Source: an uncultured Sphingomonadaceae bacterium (GTDB lineage Bacteria; Pseudomonadota; Alphaproteobacteria; Sphingomonadales; Sphingomonadaceae). From it: 43,883 nt of DNA. How positions within the stretch are numbered: position 1 is the stretch's first letter; each line of letters opens with the position of its first letter. The position numbers were made by a program, and so were the translations under genes. The notes under the pieces are model-generated. The model was not told the DNA's origin. It searched no databases and saw only the letters and a list, made by a program, of their open reading frames with translations. Below are positions 35,904 to 43,728 of this stretch, one piece after another. The DNA lies in contig CALKXX010000017.1 in assembly GCA_938003725.1 (NCBI GenBank), positions 1 through 43,883 of the forward strand, in the 5' to 3' direction.

Positions 35904-37366
35904 GCTACCTGTTGAGGCGATAGCTCGCCTGCCTGTTTGCCAGCACATTCACGGGCCACTTCGACATCATCAAACGGAATTGTACGATCACCCACAATTT
36001 GACCGGTTTCATGTCCCTTGCCCGCCAGCAATATGATATCATCTGCGCCCGCGATTGTGATCGCATGAGCAATCGCCTCGCGCCGATCTCCAATATTTTG
36101 CGCGCCCACCGCACCGGCCATGATTTCCGCCCGAATTGCTGCAGGGTCTTCTCCGCGCGGATTGTCATCTGTGACGATTGCGATATCCGACAATTCCGAG
36201 GCAACCCTGCCCATGTCAGGACGCTTCCCTTTGTCCCGGTCGCCACCCGCACCAAAAATGGTGATGAGTTTCCCCTTCACATGTGGACGCAGCGCATCGA
36301 TCGCCGCACGCAGGCCGTCAGCCGTATGGGCATAATCGACATAGACGGGTGCACCGATTTTGGTGATCACCGCGCGTTCCAAACGCCCGCGGACCGGTTG
36401 CACACGTTGCAAATGATCAAATATATCTTCCAGTTCGCCACCTGTCGCCAGAAGGACGCCTGCTGCGCAAAGGACGTTCGCTGCTTGATAAGCTCCGATA
36501 AGCGGCAGTGAAACGCGGTGCGTTTTGTCCTCTACCTTGACCATCAAAACCTGACCCAATTGCGTCGGTGTGCGCGACACAAGGCGCAAAGAAGTTCCTT
36601 GTTCACCAACTGTTATCAGGCTCAATCCGCGGTCCTTGGCACGCTGAATAACCTTGCCCGACCATATTTCATCGTCCGCCCAGATCACTGCTGTACCATC
36701 AGGCTCAACGACCTCATCAAACAGCCGCATCTTGGCTTCAAAATAGCTATCCATATCACCATGATAGTCCAGATGATCGCGGCTCAGATTGGTAAAAACG
36801 CCGACCTGCACCGGCAGTCCTTCGGTACGATATTGAGAAAGACCGTGGCTGGATGCCTCAAATATCGCGTGGCTGATACCCTCGCGTGCCAAGCCGGACA
36901 TATTGGAAAGAAACGTCACAATATCCGGCGTCGTTAAACCGGTTTTCACTTGCTCGGCGGCGGTTGTTACGCCCAGCGTCCCAATGGACGCGCTGTTCAA
37001 ACCCGCCATCCGCCATAATTGACGGGTCATTTCAGAGGTAGAGGTTTTGCCATTTGTACCTGTAACAGCAGCAACATATTGCGGCGCAGGTGTAAAATAG
37101 CGCGCAGCCATCAGCGCAAACAGGCGACGAGGCTCCTCATCAGCGATATGAACCGCGCCTTTGACGTCAGCATCCGGCGCAGCAACAACGGCAATTGCGC
37201 CGGCGTTGATAGCGGCCTCAATAAAATCTTCGCCATTAAATTTGGCGCCGCGAAACGCACCGAAAATATTGCCCTCGGCAATTTTCCGATTATCGATGGC
37301 GAAACCGGTGACATGCTTTTCGCGCTCCTCTCCGTTCAATCCGGGGACCAGTGTGCCGAGCTGCAT
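35900..37366 (-). CDS. murE: UDP-MurNAc-L-Ala-D-Glu--meso-diaminopimelate ligase
   Basis: This 488-residue Mur ligase adds the third stem residue. N-terminal FAIDNRKIAEGNIFGAFRG, P-loop VTGTNGKTSTSE (102-113), FEASSHGLSQYR and NLSRDHLDYHG are family motifs. The specificity motif is DNPR (in VTDDNPRGEDP), which in MurE marks meso-diaminopimelate rather than lysine, so the peptidoglycan is predicted to be of the DAP type. It begins 3 bases after the ftsI stop, with AGGA about 8 bases before the ATG. Confidence 0.97.
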   Translation of the reverse strand: MQLGTLVPGLNGEEREKHVTGFAIDNRKIAEGNIFGAFRGAKFNGEDFIEAAINAGAIAVVAAPDADVKGAVHIADEEPRRLFALMAARYFTPAPQYVAAVTGTNGKTSTSEMTRQLWRMAGLNSASIGTLGVTTAAEQVKTGLTTPDIVTFLSNMSGLAREGISHAIFEASSHGLSQYRTEGLPVQVGVFTNLSRDHLDYHGDMDSYFEAKMRLFDEVVEPDGTAVIWADDEIWSGKVIQRAKDRGLSLITVGEQGTSLRLVSRTPTQLGQVLMVKVEDKTHRVSLPLIGAYQAANVLCAAGVLLATGGELEDIFDHLQRVQPVRGRLERAVITKIGAPVYVDYAHTADGLRAAIDALRPHVKGKLITIFGAGGDRDKGKRPDMGRVASELSDIAIVTDDNPRGEDPAAIRAEIMAGAVGAQNIGDRREAIAHAITIAGADDIILLAGKGHETGQIVGDRTIPFDDVEVARECAGKQAGELSPQQVA

Positions 37367-37369
37367 CCC

Positions 37370-39058
37370 CTATTCCTTCGGCTTCCAGAGCAGAGGTGTC
37401 AGCTCCGATACATCAACATCACGGTGCTCGTCGGGAACAACTCCCAGCATAGGGCCAACGCGGGGCACAACCTTGCGCACGATCGGTGCTGCGGTCCAAC
37501 CAGCCGTACGTTGAAATCCTGTCTCTGCGCGCCCTTTTGGCTCATCCAGCATGGCGATCACTACATAGCGCGGGCTGTCCATCGGGAATGCCGCAGCAAA
37601 GGTGGAGACAAGTGATGTCTTGTTATACCCGCCAGCCGCTGGCTTTTCAGCTGACCCGGTTTTTCCCCCGATACGGTATCCCGGTGCGTCGGCTTTTCGG
37701 CCTGTTCCGCTCGATACGATCATGCGCAGCAATTGCCGCATACGGGCGCTAGTTGCGGCCTTGAATACCCGTCGCCCTTTCGGCTCTTTACCGGGCTCAA
37801 CTTTCAGCAATGTCGCCGGCCGCCAAATACCGCCATTGACCAAAGCCGAATAGGCACTCGCCAAATGTAGGGGAGTGACGGCAATACCATGCCCATAGGC
37901 CACGGTCATATTCGTAACCCGGCCCCAGCTTTTCGGCCATATAGGGTGCCCGCGTTCCACCAGTTCAATATGCGGACGTTCGTCAAAACCAAGACTACGG
38001 ATCATTTGCTCCATGCCGGCCTTGCCAAGATTATCAGCCAAGCGAGCCGTGACGATATTCGAGCTATGTACCAGTGTTTCCGGCACATTCAAATAGCGCC
38101 CTTGACTATGATCATCCTTGATCGTGAAACCGGCGACCTTGATCGGCTCCATCGCATTATAGCGGACCGCAAGATCAGTCACCGTCCCGGCATCAAGCGC
38201 GGCAGCGACAGTAAGCGGCTTGAATGTTGAGCCCAGCTCAAACACGCTTTGCGTCACTTCGTTCGTTTGATGCTTCATCATTTCCTTACGGATTTTATTC
38301 GGGTCAAATACAGGCAGCGATGCCAACGCCATCACTTCACCCGATTCAACGTCCAATATGATGCCCGCGGCTCCCCGCGCATCGTTGACCGTCATTGCCG
38401 TCAGCAATTCACTTTCCAAAGCCGCTTGTACCCGGCTGTCGATAGAAAGCACTGCTGGCGCACTACGCTTGAACTCATCCTGAAGCTGCTCATTGAGCAC
38501 CCGCTCCATGCCCATCACACCCTCACCATCGGAATTGACATAGCCCAAGACATGGGCCGCCAAATCACGTTGCGGGTAAAGCCGCTCATTTTCGCGAGGA
38601 AACTCAATGCCTATTTCACCTAGTGCGTGAATTTTCCGGACATCGCTCGGCAATGCGCGGCGGCGCAAATAGGTCGCGCGCGACCCGCTCAACTTTTCAA
38701 AAAATTCCTGTTGGCTGGTATCGGGGAAAACTGCGGACAATTGACGCGATAGAAGCTCTTTGTCTCCCAGCACCCGTGCCGGCACGACACGGATTGCATA
38801 GCCCCGCATTGTCCGCGCAAGCGGCACGCCATTGCGATCCACAATATCTCCCCGCGCAGGAACAAAGATAGGGCTCGACGCGCGAACCGGTTTTGCATCT
38901 TCCAATATGCTGAGACTGATAAGACGACCGCCGATCACCGCAAAAGACGCCGCAAACACAAGCAACAGCATCATCAACCGAAAATGTGCGCTGGCGACTA
39001 TTTCCTTGTGCTTACCGGTAAACTGCACTTTTCTGCTGCTTGCCAGTAGGGTTGTCAT
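37370..39058 (-). CDS. ftsI: Septal penicillin-binding protein FtsI (PBP3)
   Basis: This 562-residue bitopic class B transpeptidase crosslinks septal peptidoglycan. One transmembrane helix lies at about 26-46, then the PBP dimerisation domain (FVPARGDIVDRNGVPLA). The transpeptidase active-site motifs are all present: STFK (Ser277, Lys280), SSN (332-334) and KTG (465-467). Length is typical. It overlaps ftsL by four bases and is followed by murE. Confidence 0.97.
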   Translation of the reverse strand: MTTLLASSRKVQFTGKHKEIVASAHFRLMMLLLVFAASFAVIGGRLISLSILEDAKPVRASSPIFVPARGDIVDRNGVPLARTMRGYAIRVVPARVLGDKELLSRQLSAVFPDTSQQEFFEKLSGSRATYLRRRALPSDVRKIHALGEIGIEFPRENERLYPQRDLAAHVLGYVNSDGEGVMGMERVLNEQLQDEFKRSAPAVLSIDSRVQAALESELLTAMTVNDARGAAGIILDVESGEVMALASLPVFDPNKIRKEMMKHQTNEVTQSVFELGSTFKPLTVAAALDAGTVTDLAVRYNAMEPIKVAGFTIKDDHSQGRYLNVPETLVHSSNIVTARLADNLGKAGMEQMIRSLGFDERPHIELVERGHPIWPKSWGRVTNMTVAYGHGIAVTPLHLASAYSALVNGGIWRPATLLKVEPGKEPKGRRVFKAATSARMRQLLRMIVSSGTGRKADAPGYRIGGKTGSAEKPAAGGYNKTSLVSTFAAAFPMDSPRYVVIAMLDEPKGRAETGFQRTAGWTAAPIVRKVVPRVGPMLGVVPDEHRDVDVSELTPLLWKPKE

Positions 39059-39669
39059 TGGGCGCTACCCCCGGACTTGTCACTAGCATCTTCTTTCTGG
39101 GCCAAACGCTTCAGATCTTGGACAACACCATCATCCAGCAACTTGTCTTCCATATCGGCGACCCGAGCGGTCCGTGTCTCGCGCAATTCCTGTCCGGTAG
39201 GCTCTTCATCGGAAACCGGGGTACCACCGTCTGAAACAATCAATGGCGATGCGCTGCCGTCAGCTCGCCGCGACTTGGTATCTGCCGAAGCAAATACCGA
39301 GCCTATGATGCCGGCTGGCTTTACATCTGTCATACTGCTGATAACGGCGACCTTGACCGGCTTGCGCAGATTATCACCACCCAGATTGGCTAGTGCGCGC
39401 TCACCGTCCAGATATTGCGATGCCTTTGGCGAAACATACCCGTATTCCAGCTTGTTCCAATTTTCGAGCTGCCGCAAATTGGCGCGCGCGCTAAATTCTG
39501 TTTCCAGATAGCGTATCTCTTTTTTTACTGACACGATTTTCTGATCTGTACGCGTCAGGTCGCTACGCAATGTGGCGACACTCAGTGACAAAGGATAAAG
39601 CAGGATAGCGACGAGGAAAACAAGTGCAAGCCACCCAATACCTTCCAAGCGTTTAACTGCGAGCTTCAT
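39055..39669 (-). CDS. ftsL: FtsL-like cell division protein with long C-terminal tail
   Basis: This is a 204-residue bitopic protein: short basic N-terminus (MKLAVKRLEG), one transmembrane helix (about 11-30), then a coiled-coil stretch (LRSDLTRTDQKIVSVKKEIRYLE region) and LENWNKLEYGYVSPKASQYLDGE. Position between rsmH and ftsI and the topology identify it as FtsL, although FtsL sequences are poorly conserved. It is about twice the usual length; the last 110 or so residues are polar, Asp/Ser/Glu-rich and probably disordered in the periplasm. ATGA overlaps join it to both neighbours. Confidence 0.85.
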   Translation of the reverse strand: MKLAVKRLEGIGWLALVFLVAILLYPLSLSVATLRSDLTRTDQKIVSVKKEIRYLETEFSARANLRQLENWNKLEYGYVSPKASQYLDGERALANLGGDNLRKPVKVAVISSMTDVKPAGIIGSVFASADTKSRRADGSASPLIVSDGGTPVSDEEPTGQELRETRTARVADMEDKLLDDGVVQDLKRLAQKEDASDKSGGSAQ

Positions 39670-40604
39670 TGCAATACTCCCGCTGCCCAAGCCGGGGCAG
39701 CCGATCGAACCGCAGAACGTAAGGTGGCGGAGCGGGCTCGGGGATTAGAGACCTGCTCCGCCTTAGCCGGGCGCACCGCTTTGGCTGGTTTTTGAAAACT
39801 GGGTGCTGTCCGGATCTCGGAAACTTGTGGAATATGGCGCGAACCGCTGGACTTTTGCCCGCTACGGTCGCGTAGGAAATTTTTGACGATACGGTCTTCA
39901 AGACTGTGAAAAGTAACAACCGCTAGTCGGCCGCCGGGTTTGAGCAGACGCTCGGCAGCAGCAAGACCATCTTCCAATTCGCCAAGCTCACGGTTGATAT
40001 GAATGCGGATAGCTTGAAACGTCCGGGTTGCCGGGTCTTTCTTGTCGCCAGGTTTTTGCCCGACGGCTTTGCGAACCACCTTCGCAAGCTCGGATGTGCG
40101 GGTCAAAGGCCGAGCATTCACGATCGCCCTGGCAATTTTGCGCGAACGGCGCTCCTCGCCATAGCGGAATATCACATTGGCTATGTCTTCTTCTTCGGCT
40201 TCGTTGACGAAATCAGCCGCGCTCATTCCATTTTGCGCCATGCGCATATCGAGGGGCCCGTCTTTTTGGAACGAGAAACCACGCTCGGCCTGATCCAACT
40301 GCATGGAGGATACACCGATATCCAGTGTCACCCCTTGTATATCTTCACCCTCCAACACGTCAGCCATGCGGGAATAAACATCATGATAAATCGCCAACCG
40401 GCCGTCAGAATTTGCCACCATTTGTTGCGCGGCGGAAATCGCATCAGGGTCTTGATCAAAACCATGCACCTTTGCGCCCGCCGACATCATGGCACGACTA
40501 TATCCGCCCGCACCGAGGGTACCGTCGACATGACTTTCACCCGGAACGATGGCAAGCGCTTCAATGACTTCATCAAGCAATACTGGTGTGTGCGGCGATG
40601 TCAT
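39666..40604 (-). CDS. rsmH: 16S rRNA (cytosine1402-N4)-methyltransferase
   Basis: This 312-residue SAM-dependent enzyme N4-methylates C1402 of 16S rRNA. Family motifs are HTPVLLDEVIEAL at the N-terminus, DGTLGAGGYSRAMM (SAM-binding), DIGVSSMQLDQAERGFSF and PLDMRM, with ATRTFQAIRIHINRELGELE and VTFHSLEDRIVKNFL near the end. It is the second gene of the dcw cluster, coupled to mraZ and ftsL by ATGA overlaps. Confidence 0.97.
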   Translation of the reverse strand: MTSPHTPVLLDEVIEALAIVPGESHVDGTLGAGGYSRAMMSAGAKVHGFDQDPDAISAAQQMVANSDGRLAIYHDVYSRMADVLEGEDIQGVTLDIGVSSMQLDQAERGFSFQKDGPLDMRMAQNGMSAADFVNEAEEEDIANVIFRYGEERRSRKIARAIVNARPLTRTSELAKVVRKAVGQKPGDKKDPATRTFQAIRIHINRELGELEDGLAAAERLLKPGGRLAVVTFHSLEDRIVKNFLRDRSGQKSSGSRHIPQVSEIRTAPSFQKPAKAVRPAKAEQVSNPRARSATLRSAVRSAAPAWAAGVLQ

Positions 40605-41095
40605 TTTTTCTTCGCCATCTTGTTAATTTCAAACTCTACAATGCGCTTGTCGACAGGAACATCGTGCGTGGTCTCCAGCAAAGTCTGTGGATCCCAAAGA
40701 CAGAAATCAACGCCGGTACCGAGGCAATAGACATGATCTTTGAACCCCGCGACCGCCTCTAGTTCCGGAGGAAGCTGAAAACGTCCGCTGGCGTCAAAGC
40801 CGGTATCCTTGAGTGAGGAAAAACGCCGAGCCCCTTCGGCCTTGCGATCAAACTTGTCGCCCCGCGCGACTGCAGCTTCCCATTCTGCCTGAATTTCTGT
40901 CAGCATATCTGCCTTCCGGCTTAAACCGCAAGCGACCAGACAATCCCATTGTTCGTGCAATCCAACACAGACGGTCCGGCCATCGCTGCTGACGATCAGG
41001 TCTTTGCGCAGGAATGCTGGAATCGCCAACCGACCTTTATCGTCAATCGCCGATATCGCAGATCCAGAATATGCAAACGCACCAGTCAAAGCCAC
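40601..41095 (-). CDS. mraZ: Transcriptional regulator MraZ
   Basis: This 164-residue protein with two SpoVT/AbrB-like swapped-hairpin domains is the first gene of the dcw cluster. AISAIDDKGRLAIPAFLR in the first half and FDASGRFQLPPELEAVAGF in the second are the paired MraZ motifs. It starts at GTG with GAGGG 5 bases upstream. MraZ proteins bind short direct repeats upstream of their own gene and repress the dcw operon in E. coli; a matching repeat array lies about 130-175 bases upstream here. Confidence 0.96.
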   Translation of the reverse strand: MALTGAFAYSGSAISAIDDKGRLAIPAFLRKDLIVSSDGRTVCVGLHEQWDCLVACGLSRKADMLTEIQAEWEAAVARGDKFDRKAEGARRFSSLKDTGFDASGRFQLPPELEAVAGFKDHVYCLGTGVDFCLWDPQTLLETTHDVPVDKRIVEFEINKMAKKK

Positions 41096-41194
41096 TATCC
41101 CTCACCCGAACCTCAGGTTCCCTCGGGCACAAAGCTCCCCCGGCGGAAGAAGCGCATGTTTTGCCGCTTCCGAAAAATATGATTCCGGACAGGA

Positions 41195-41223
41195 ATTTTA
41201 CCCCGATAAGCTGAAATGGTTAA
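41195..41223 (-). promoter_or_regulatory. Candidate dcw-cluster promoter upstream of mraZ
   Basis: On the minus strand TTAACC (41223-41218; 4 of 6) and TAAAAT (41200-41195; 5 of 6) are separated by exactly 17 bases. A transcript would begin near 41188 and carry about a 90-base leader before the mraZ GTG. This is the best sigma-70-like pair in the gap, and it lies directly beside the repeat array. The rest of the 292-base gap is AT-rich near 41290-41335 and holds no gene. Confidence 0.55.
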
Positions 41224-41225
41224 CA

Positions 41226-41270
41226 GGGGTCAAGCTGGGATGGAAGGGGATATTACGGGATTTTACGGGG
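41226..41270. promoter_or_regulatory. Five NGGGN direct repeats at 10-base period (putative MraZ operator)
   Basis: On the plus strand GGGGT (41226), TGGGA (41236), GGGGA (41246), CGGGA (41256) and CGGGG (41266) occur at exactly 10-base intervals, that is 5-base boxes with 5-base spacers. E. coli MraZ is known to bind TGGGN repeats with 5-base spacers, so the arrangement fits an autoregulatory operator. The array abuts the upstream side of the predicted -35 box. The G-rich strand is opposite to the mraZ transcript. Confidence 0.65.
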
Positions 41271-41387
41271 TTGAAACATTAACCCTTTGAAATAGTTGAA
41301 TTATAATTTTAACCTTTTGAGCTTTCTACCTAATATTGAGGAACTTAGCCGGACTTTTGCTGCGTATCTATCGTGTTTTCGGAAGAC

Positions 41388-42140
41388 CTAACCACCTTCC
41401 TCCGTCAAATCCTTGACCATTTGATCGACCATCAACATGGCTTGGCTGCGTTTTTCGGTCTGCCAGAGCGGGTCCGTCGTCCACATAGCCTCGTGCAAGA
41501 AATCCGCATCGGCGATCAATAATGCACGCCCAAGCCCTACTTCACAATCCGCCAGAATATTGCCACTACTAAACCGGCAATCCGCGCTAGCCGCAGATCG
41601 TTTGGTCAGGGGTTCAAACGCGCCCACACCGGCAGTTGCGATTTTCAGGTCGCCAAAATCAAGTTCGACGAAGGCGCGTTGCAAATCATCAAGCGTCACA
41701 AGTTCCAGCCCCCAATGTTTCAAGAGCGGGGAAAGCAGCCCAGAGATCAGCGGACGCCGATTGTCGCCCAAGGGCAAATCACTATGCCATATCAACATAG
41801 GATCCGTCATGATGATCGCCCGGCCGCCGCGCCGTATCCATTGGTCCAGATCATCTAGGTCAGCTGGCGCCATCGCCGGTGGCTGCGCCAATATCACAAT
41901 ATCTGTTTGCGATTTTTGCAACAGTTCAAAACTGTCCACCGGTTCGATATGATATCGCTTCTGCCAATAACCATAAATGGGATAAGGCTGAGTATCTTGT
42001 GCCAATATGTCGTTCAACGATGCACCCTCCCCCCAGACGATGGGCAGGCTGGTCATCAGTTGAATTTTGAGCTTCTCGGTATTTTCATCAGCGGCCTGGG
42101 CGCTATCCAGTTGTCGAAACAGCAAAACGCCGGCCAGCAT
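41388..42140 (-). CDS. Exported or membrane-anchored protein of unknown function (GldG/DUF4350-like)
   Basis: The ATG used gives 250 residues, beginning MLAGVLLFRQLDS. The body resembles the Rossmann-like non-enzymatic domain of GldG/DUF4350-type proteins: VDSFELLQKSQTDIVILAQPPAMAP, a DLDQWIRRGGRAIIMTDP stretch and GRALLIADADFLHEAMW. The ATG truncates the hydrophobic segment. Reading on upstream, the frame stays open for 13 more codons to a CTG that overlaps the preceding stop and would restore LKLGLRLATIAAVMLAGVLL, a proper signal anchor. No ATG, GTG or TTG is available in that extension. It follows a small membrane protein and cysK; function is unknown. Confidence 0.75.
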   Translation of the reverse strand: MLAGVLLFRQLDSAQAADENTEKLKIQLMTSLPIVWGEGASLNDILAQDTQPYPIYGYWQKRYHIEPVDSFELLQKSQTDIVILAQPPAMAPADLDDLDQWIRRGGRAIIMTDPMLIWHSDLPLGDNRRPLISGLLSPLLKHWGLELVTLDDLQRAFVELDFGDLKIATAGVGAFEPLTKRSAASADCRFSSGNILADCEVGLGRALLIADADFLHEAMWTTDPLWQTEKRSQAMLMVDQMVKDLTEEGG

Positions 42141-42175
42141 GACGGCCGCGATCGTCGCTAGTCTTAGACCGAGCT

Positions 42176-42523
42176 TCAGCGTTCCTGATCCATCGGTGTA
42201 TCCAGATTGGGGTCGGGCTTCAGATCCGGAACAACTTGACCCACCGGTGACGAGTTTTTGGGCACGGCCTTTTCATCGACTTCCTCTGGCGCCGGCGCAG
42301 GCGTGATGCCTAGTTCGGCGAGCGGTTCAGCAAGCGGTTCGACAGGTTCGGCCTCCACGGTTCGCGCGCTCCCTTCCCCAGTCTCTTGAATTTCCTCGAT
42401 TGCAGATCTCTCATCGCTTGCGCGTTGCAGAACGAAATTGGCCACGCTCACCAGTAAAAGGACGACGACCAAGCCGACGACGCCAACCTGTATGCGCTGC
42501 ATAGTATCGTTGCGATCATCCAT
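42176..42523 (-). CDS. Small single-pass membrane protein of unknown function
   Basis: This is a 115-residue protein with a short polar N-terminus (MDDRNDTMQRIQ), one transmembrane helix (VGVVGLVVVLLLVSVANFVL, about 13-32) and an acidic, proline-rich periplasmic tail with a small VEPLAEPLAEL repeat. No domain is recognised. It starts 3 bases after the cysK stop with AGGA from the cysK 3' end, and its stop lies at the start of the following GldG-like gene, so the three form an operon. The pair downstream of cysK may work together at the membrane; that is inference. Confidence 0.72.
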   Translation of the reverse strand: MDDRNDTMQRIQVGVVGLVVVLLLVSVANFVLQRASDERSAIEEIQETGEGSARTVEAEPVEPLAEPLAELGITPAPAPEEVDEKAVPKNSSPVGQVVPDLKPDPNLDTPMDQER

Positions 42524-42526
42524 CGG

Positions 42527-43531
42527 TCAGTCCTTTTGCTCCTTTTGGTTTAACCAGGGGAAAACCGGTAAGCCCTTTTCCATCAGCCACTCGGCATTGT
42601 AAAGTGAGGAAAGATAGCGAAAACCGGTATCACATAATATTGTTGCGATCCGGCTGCCTTTTCCTAGCTGCTTGCCAAGCGCGATAGCACCGGCCACATT
42701 AATACCCGATGATAGTCCAAGGCACAGCCCTTCTTCCGCCAGCAACCGCTCAACCCAGCGCAATCCTTCTTCGTCCGAAATCCGGAATTGAGTATCAATT
42801 GGCGCATCTTCAAGATTGCCGGTGATCCGGCCCTGCCCAATCCCTTCGGCAACACTATTGCCTTCGGATTTCAATTCTCCATTGGCGTAATATTCATAAA
42901 GCGCCGCGCCGTGCGGATCGGATAGAGCGATGGTCACTTGCTCATTCTTTGCCTTAAGGCCCATGCCTACCCCGGCAATCGTTCCCCCGGTCCCGGCGGC
43001 ACAAGTAAATCCATCAATCTTGCCGTCCATCTGACTCCAGATTTCCTCTGCAGTCGTCTCGATATGCGCACGGCGGTTCGCGACATTGTCAAACTGATTG
43101 GCCCAAACCGCACCCTCTGTTTCCTCTGCCATCCGCCGCGACTGATGGACGAAATGACAGGGGCTGGAATAAGGCGCAGCAGGAACCGTGATCAACTCAG
43201 AACCCAGCGCCCGCAAAGTGTCCATTTTTTCGCGTGACTGGGTTTCGGGCATGACGATCGTCGACTTATACCCCTTTGCATTGGCAACAAGCGCAATGCC
43301 GATGCCGGTATTACCCGCCGTTCCCTCGACAATCCGGCCGCCGGGTTTTAGCAAGCCGCGTTCTTCGGCGTCCTGCACGATATAGAGCGCCGCACGGTCT
43401 TTTACCGAGGCGCCGGGATTGGCAAATTCGCATTTGCCATAAATGTCGCAACCCGCCTCTTCGCTGGCGCTTTCGAGACGGACGAGCGGGGTATTACCGA
43501 TCAGGCCGAGTGTGTTCGATATGCTGTTCAT
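42527..43531 (-). CDS. cysK: Cysteine synthase A (O-acetylserine sulfhydrylase)
   Basis: This 334-residue PLP enzyme makes cysteine from O-acetylserine and sulfide. The start MNSISNTLGLIGNTPLVRL matches the family N-terminus; the open frame upstream has other ATGs but the added residues look non-coding. The PLP lysine is in NPGASVKDRAA, the substrate-binding loop is VEGTAGNTGIGIAL and the phosphate-binding loop AGTGGTIAGVG. The C-terminal ATILCDTGFRYLS also fits. The TAGNTG loop form occurs in cysteine synthases, but cystathionine beta-synthase-like enzymes share these motifs. Confidence 0.93.
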   Translation of the reverse strand: MNSISNTLGLIGNTPLVRLESASEEAGCDIYGKCEFANPGASVKDRAALYIVQDAEERGLLKPGGRIVEGTAGNTGIGIALVANAKGYKSTIVMPETQSREKMDTLRALGSELITVPAAPYSSPCHFVHQSRRMAEETEGAVWANQFDNVANRRAHIETTAEEIWSQMDGKIDGFTCAAGTGGTIAGVGMGLKAKNEQVTIALSDPHGAALYEYYANGELKSEGNSVAEGIGQGRITGNLEDAPIDTQFRISDEEGLRWVERLLAEEGLCLGLSSGINVAGAIALGKQLGKGSRIATILCDTGFRYLSSLYNAEWLMEKGLPVFPWLNQKEQKD

Positions 43532-43638
43532 ATCCCGATACATAGGCCCGGTGCATTGCGGGGACAAGCGGGAAGCATTTGTCCGCCTGCAAGAAGAACT
43601 TTTGCCACCTTCCAATCACCAATTTCGCAAAATGCTAT

Positions 43639-43667
43639 GGTCAAGACCTGTTAAACAGGTCCTGACC
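43639..43667. promoter_or_regulatory. 29-base near-perfect palindrome between divergent genes
   Basis: The left arm GGTCAAGACCTGTT and right arm AACAGGTCCTGACC are reverse complements at 13 of 14 positions around one central A. Each arm contains a smaller palindrome (GGTC-NN-GACC). Both flanking genes (cysK and the crotonase) begin here, so an operator for one or both is more likely than a terminator. No T-run follows on either strand. Confidence 0.6.
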
Positions 43668-43728
43668 CTAGTTTCCCTGAGCATCATGACATGATAACAA
43701 CGTTCCAAACTATAGGAGATCGCTAGCT

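Noticed and set aside
41104..41126. Inverted repeat GAACC-TCA-GGTTC-like just upstream of mraZ as a second operator
   Set aside because: Arms are only 5 to 6 bases and overlap the ribosome-binding region; chance is a sufficient explanation.
41267..41285. GGGTT/AACCC hairpin before the mraZ region as terminator of the cysK operon
   Set aside because: The stem has only 5 bases with an 8-base loop, no T-run follows, and it lies 100 bases beyond the last gene.
43532..43615. 28-residue N-terminal extension of cysteine synthase
   Set aside because: The extension is Cys/Arg/Ser-rich and unlike the family; MNSISNTLGLIGNTPLV matches the normal start.
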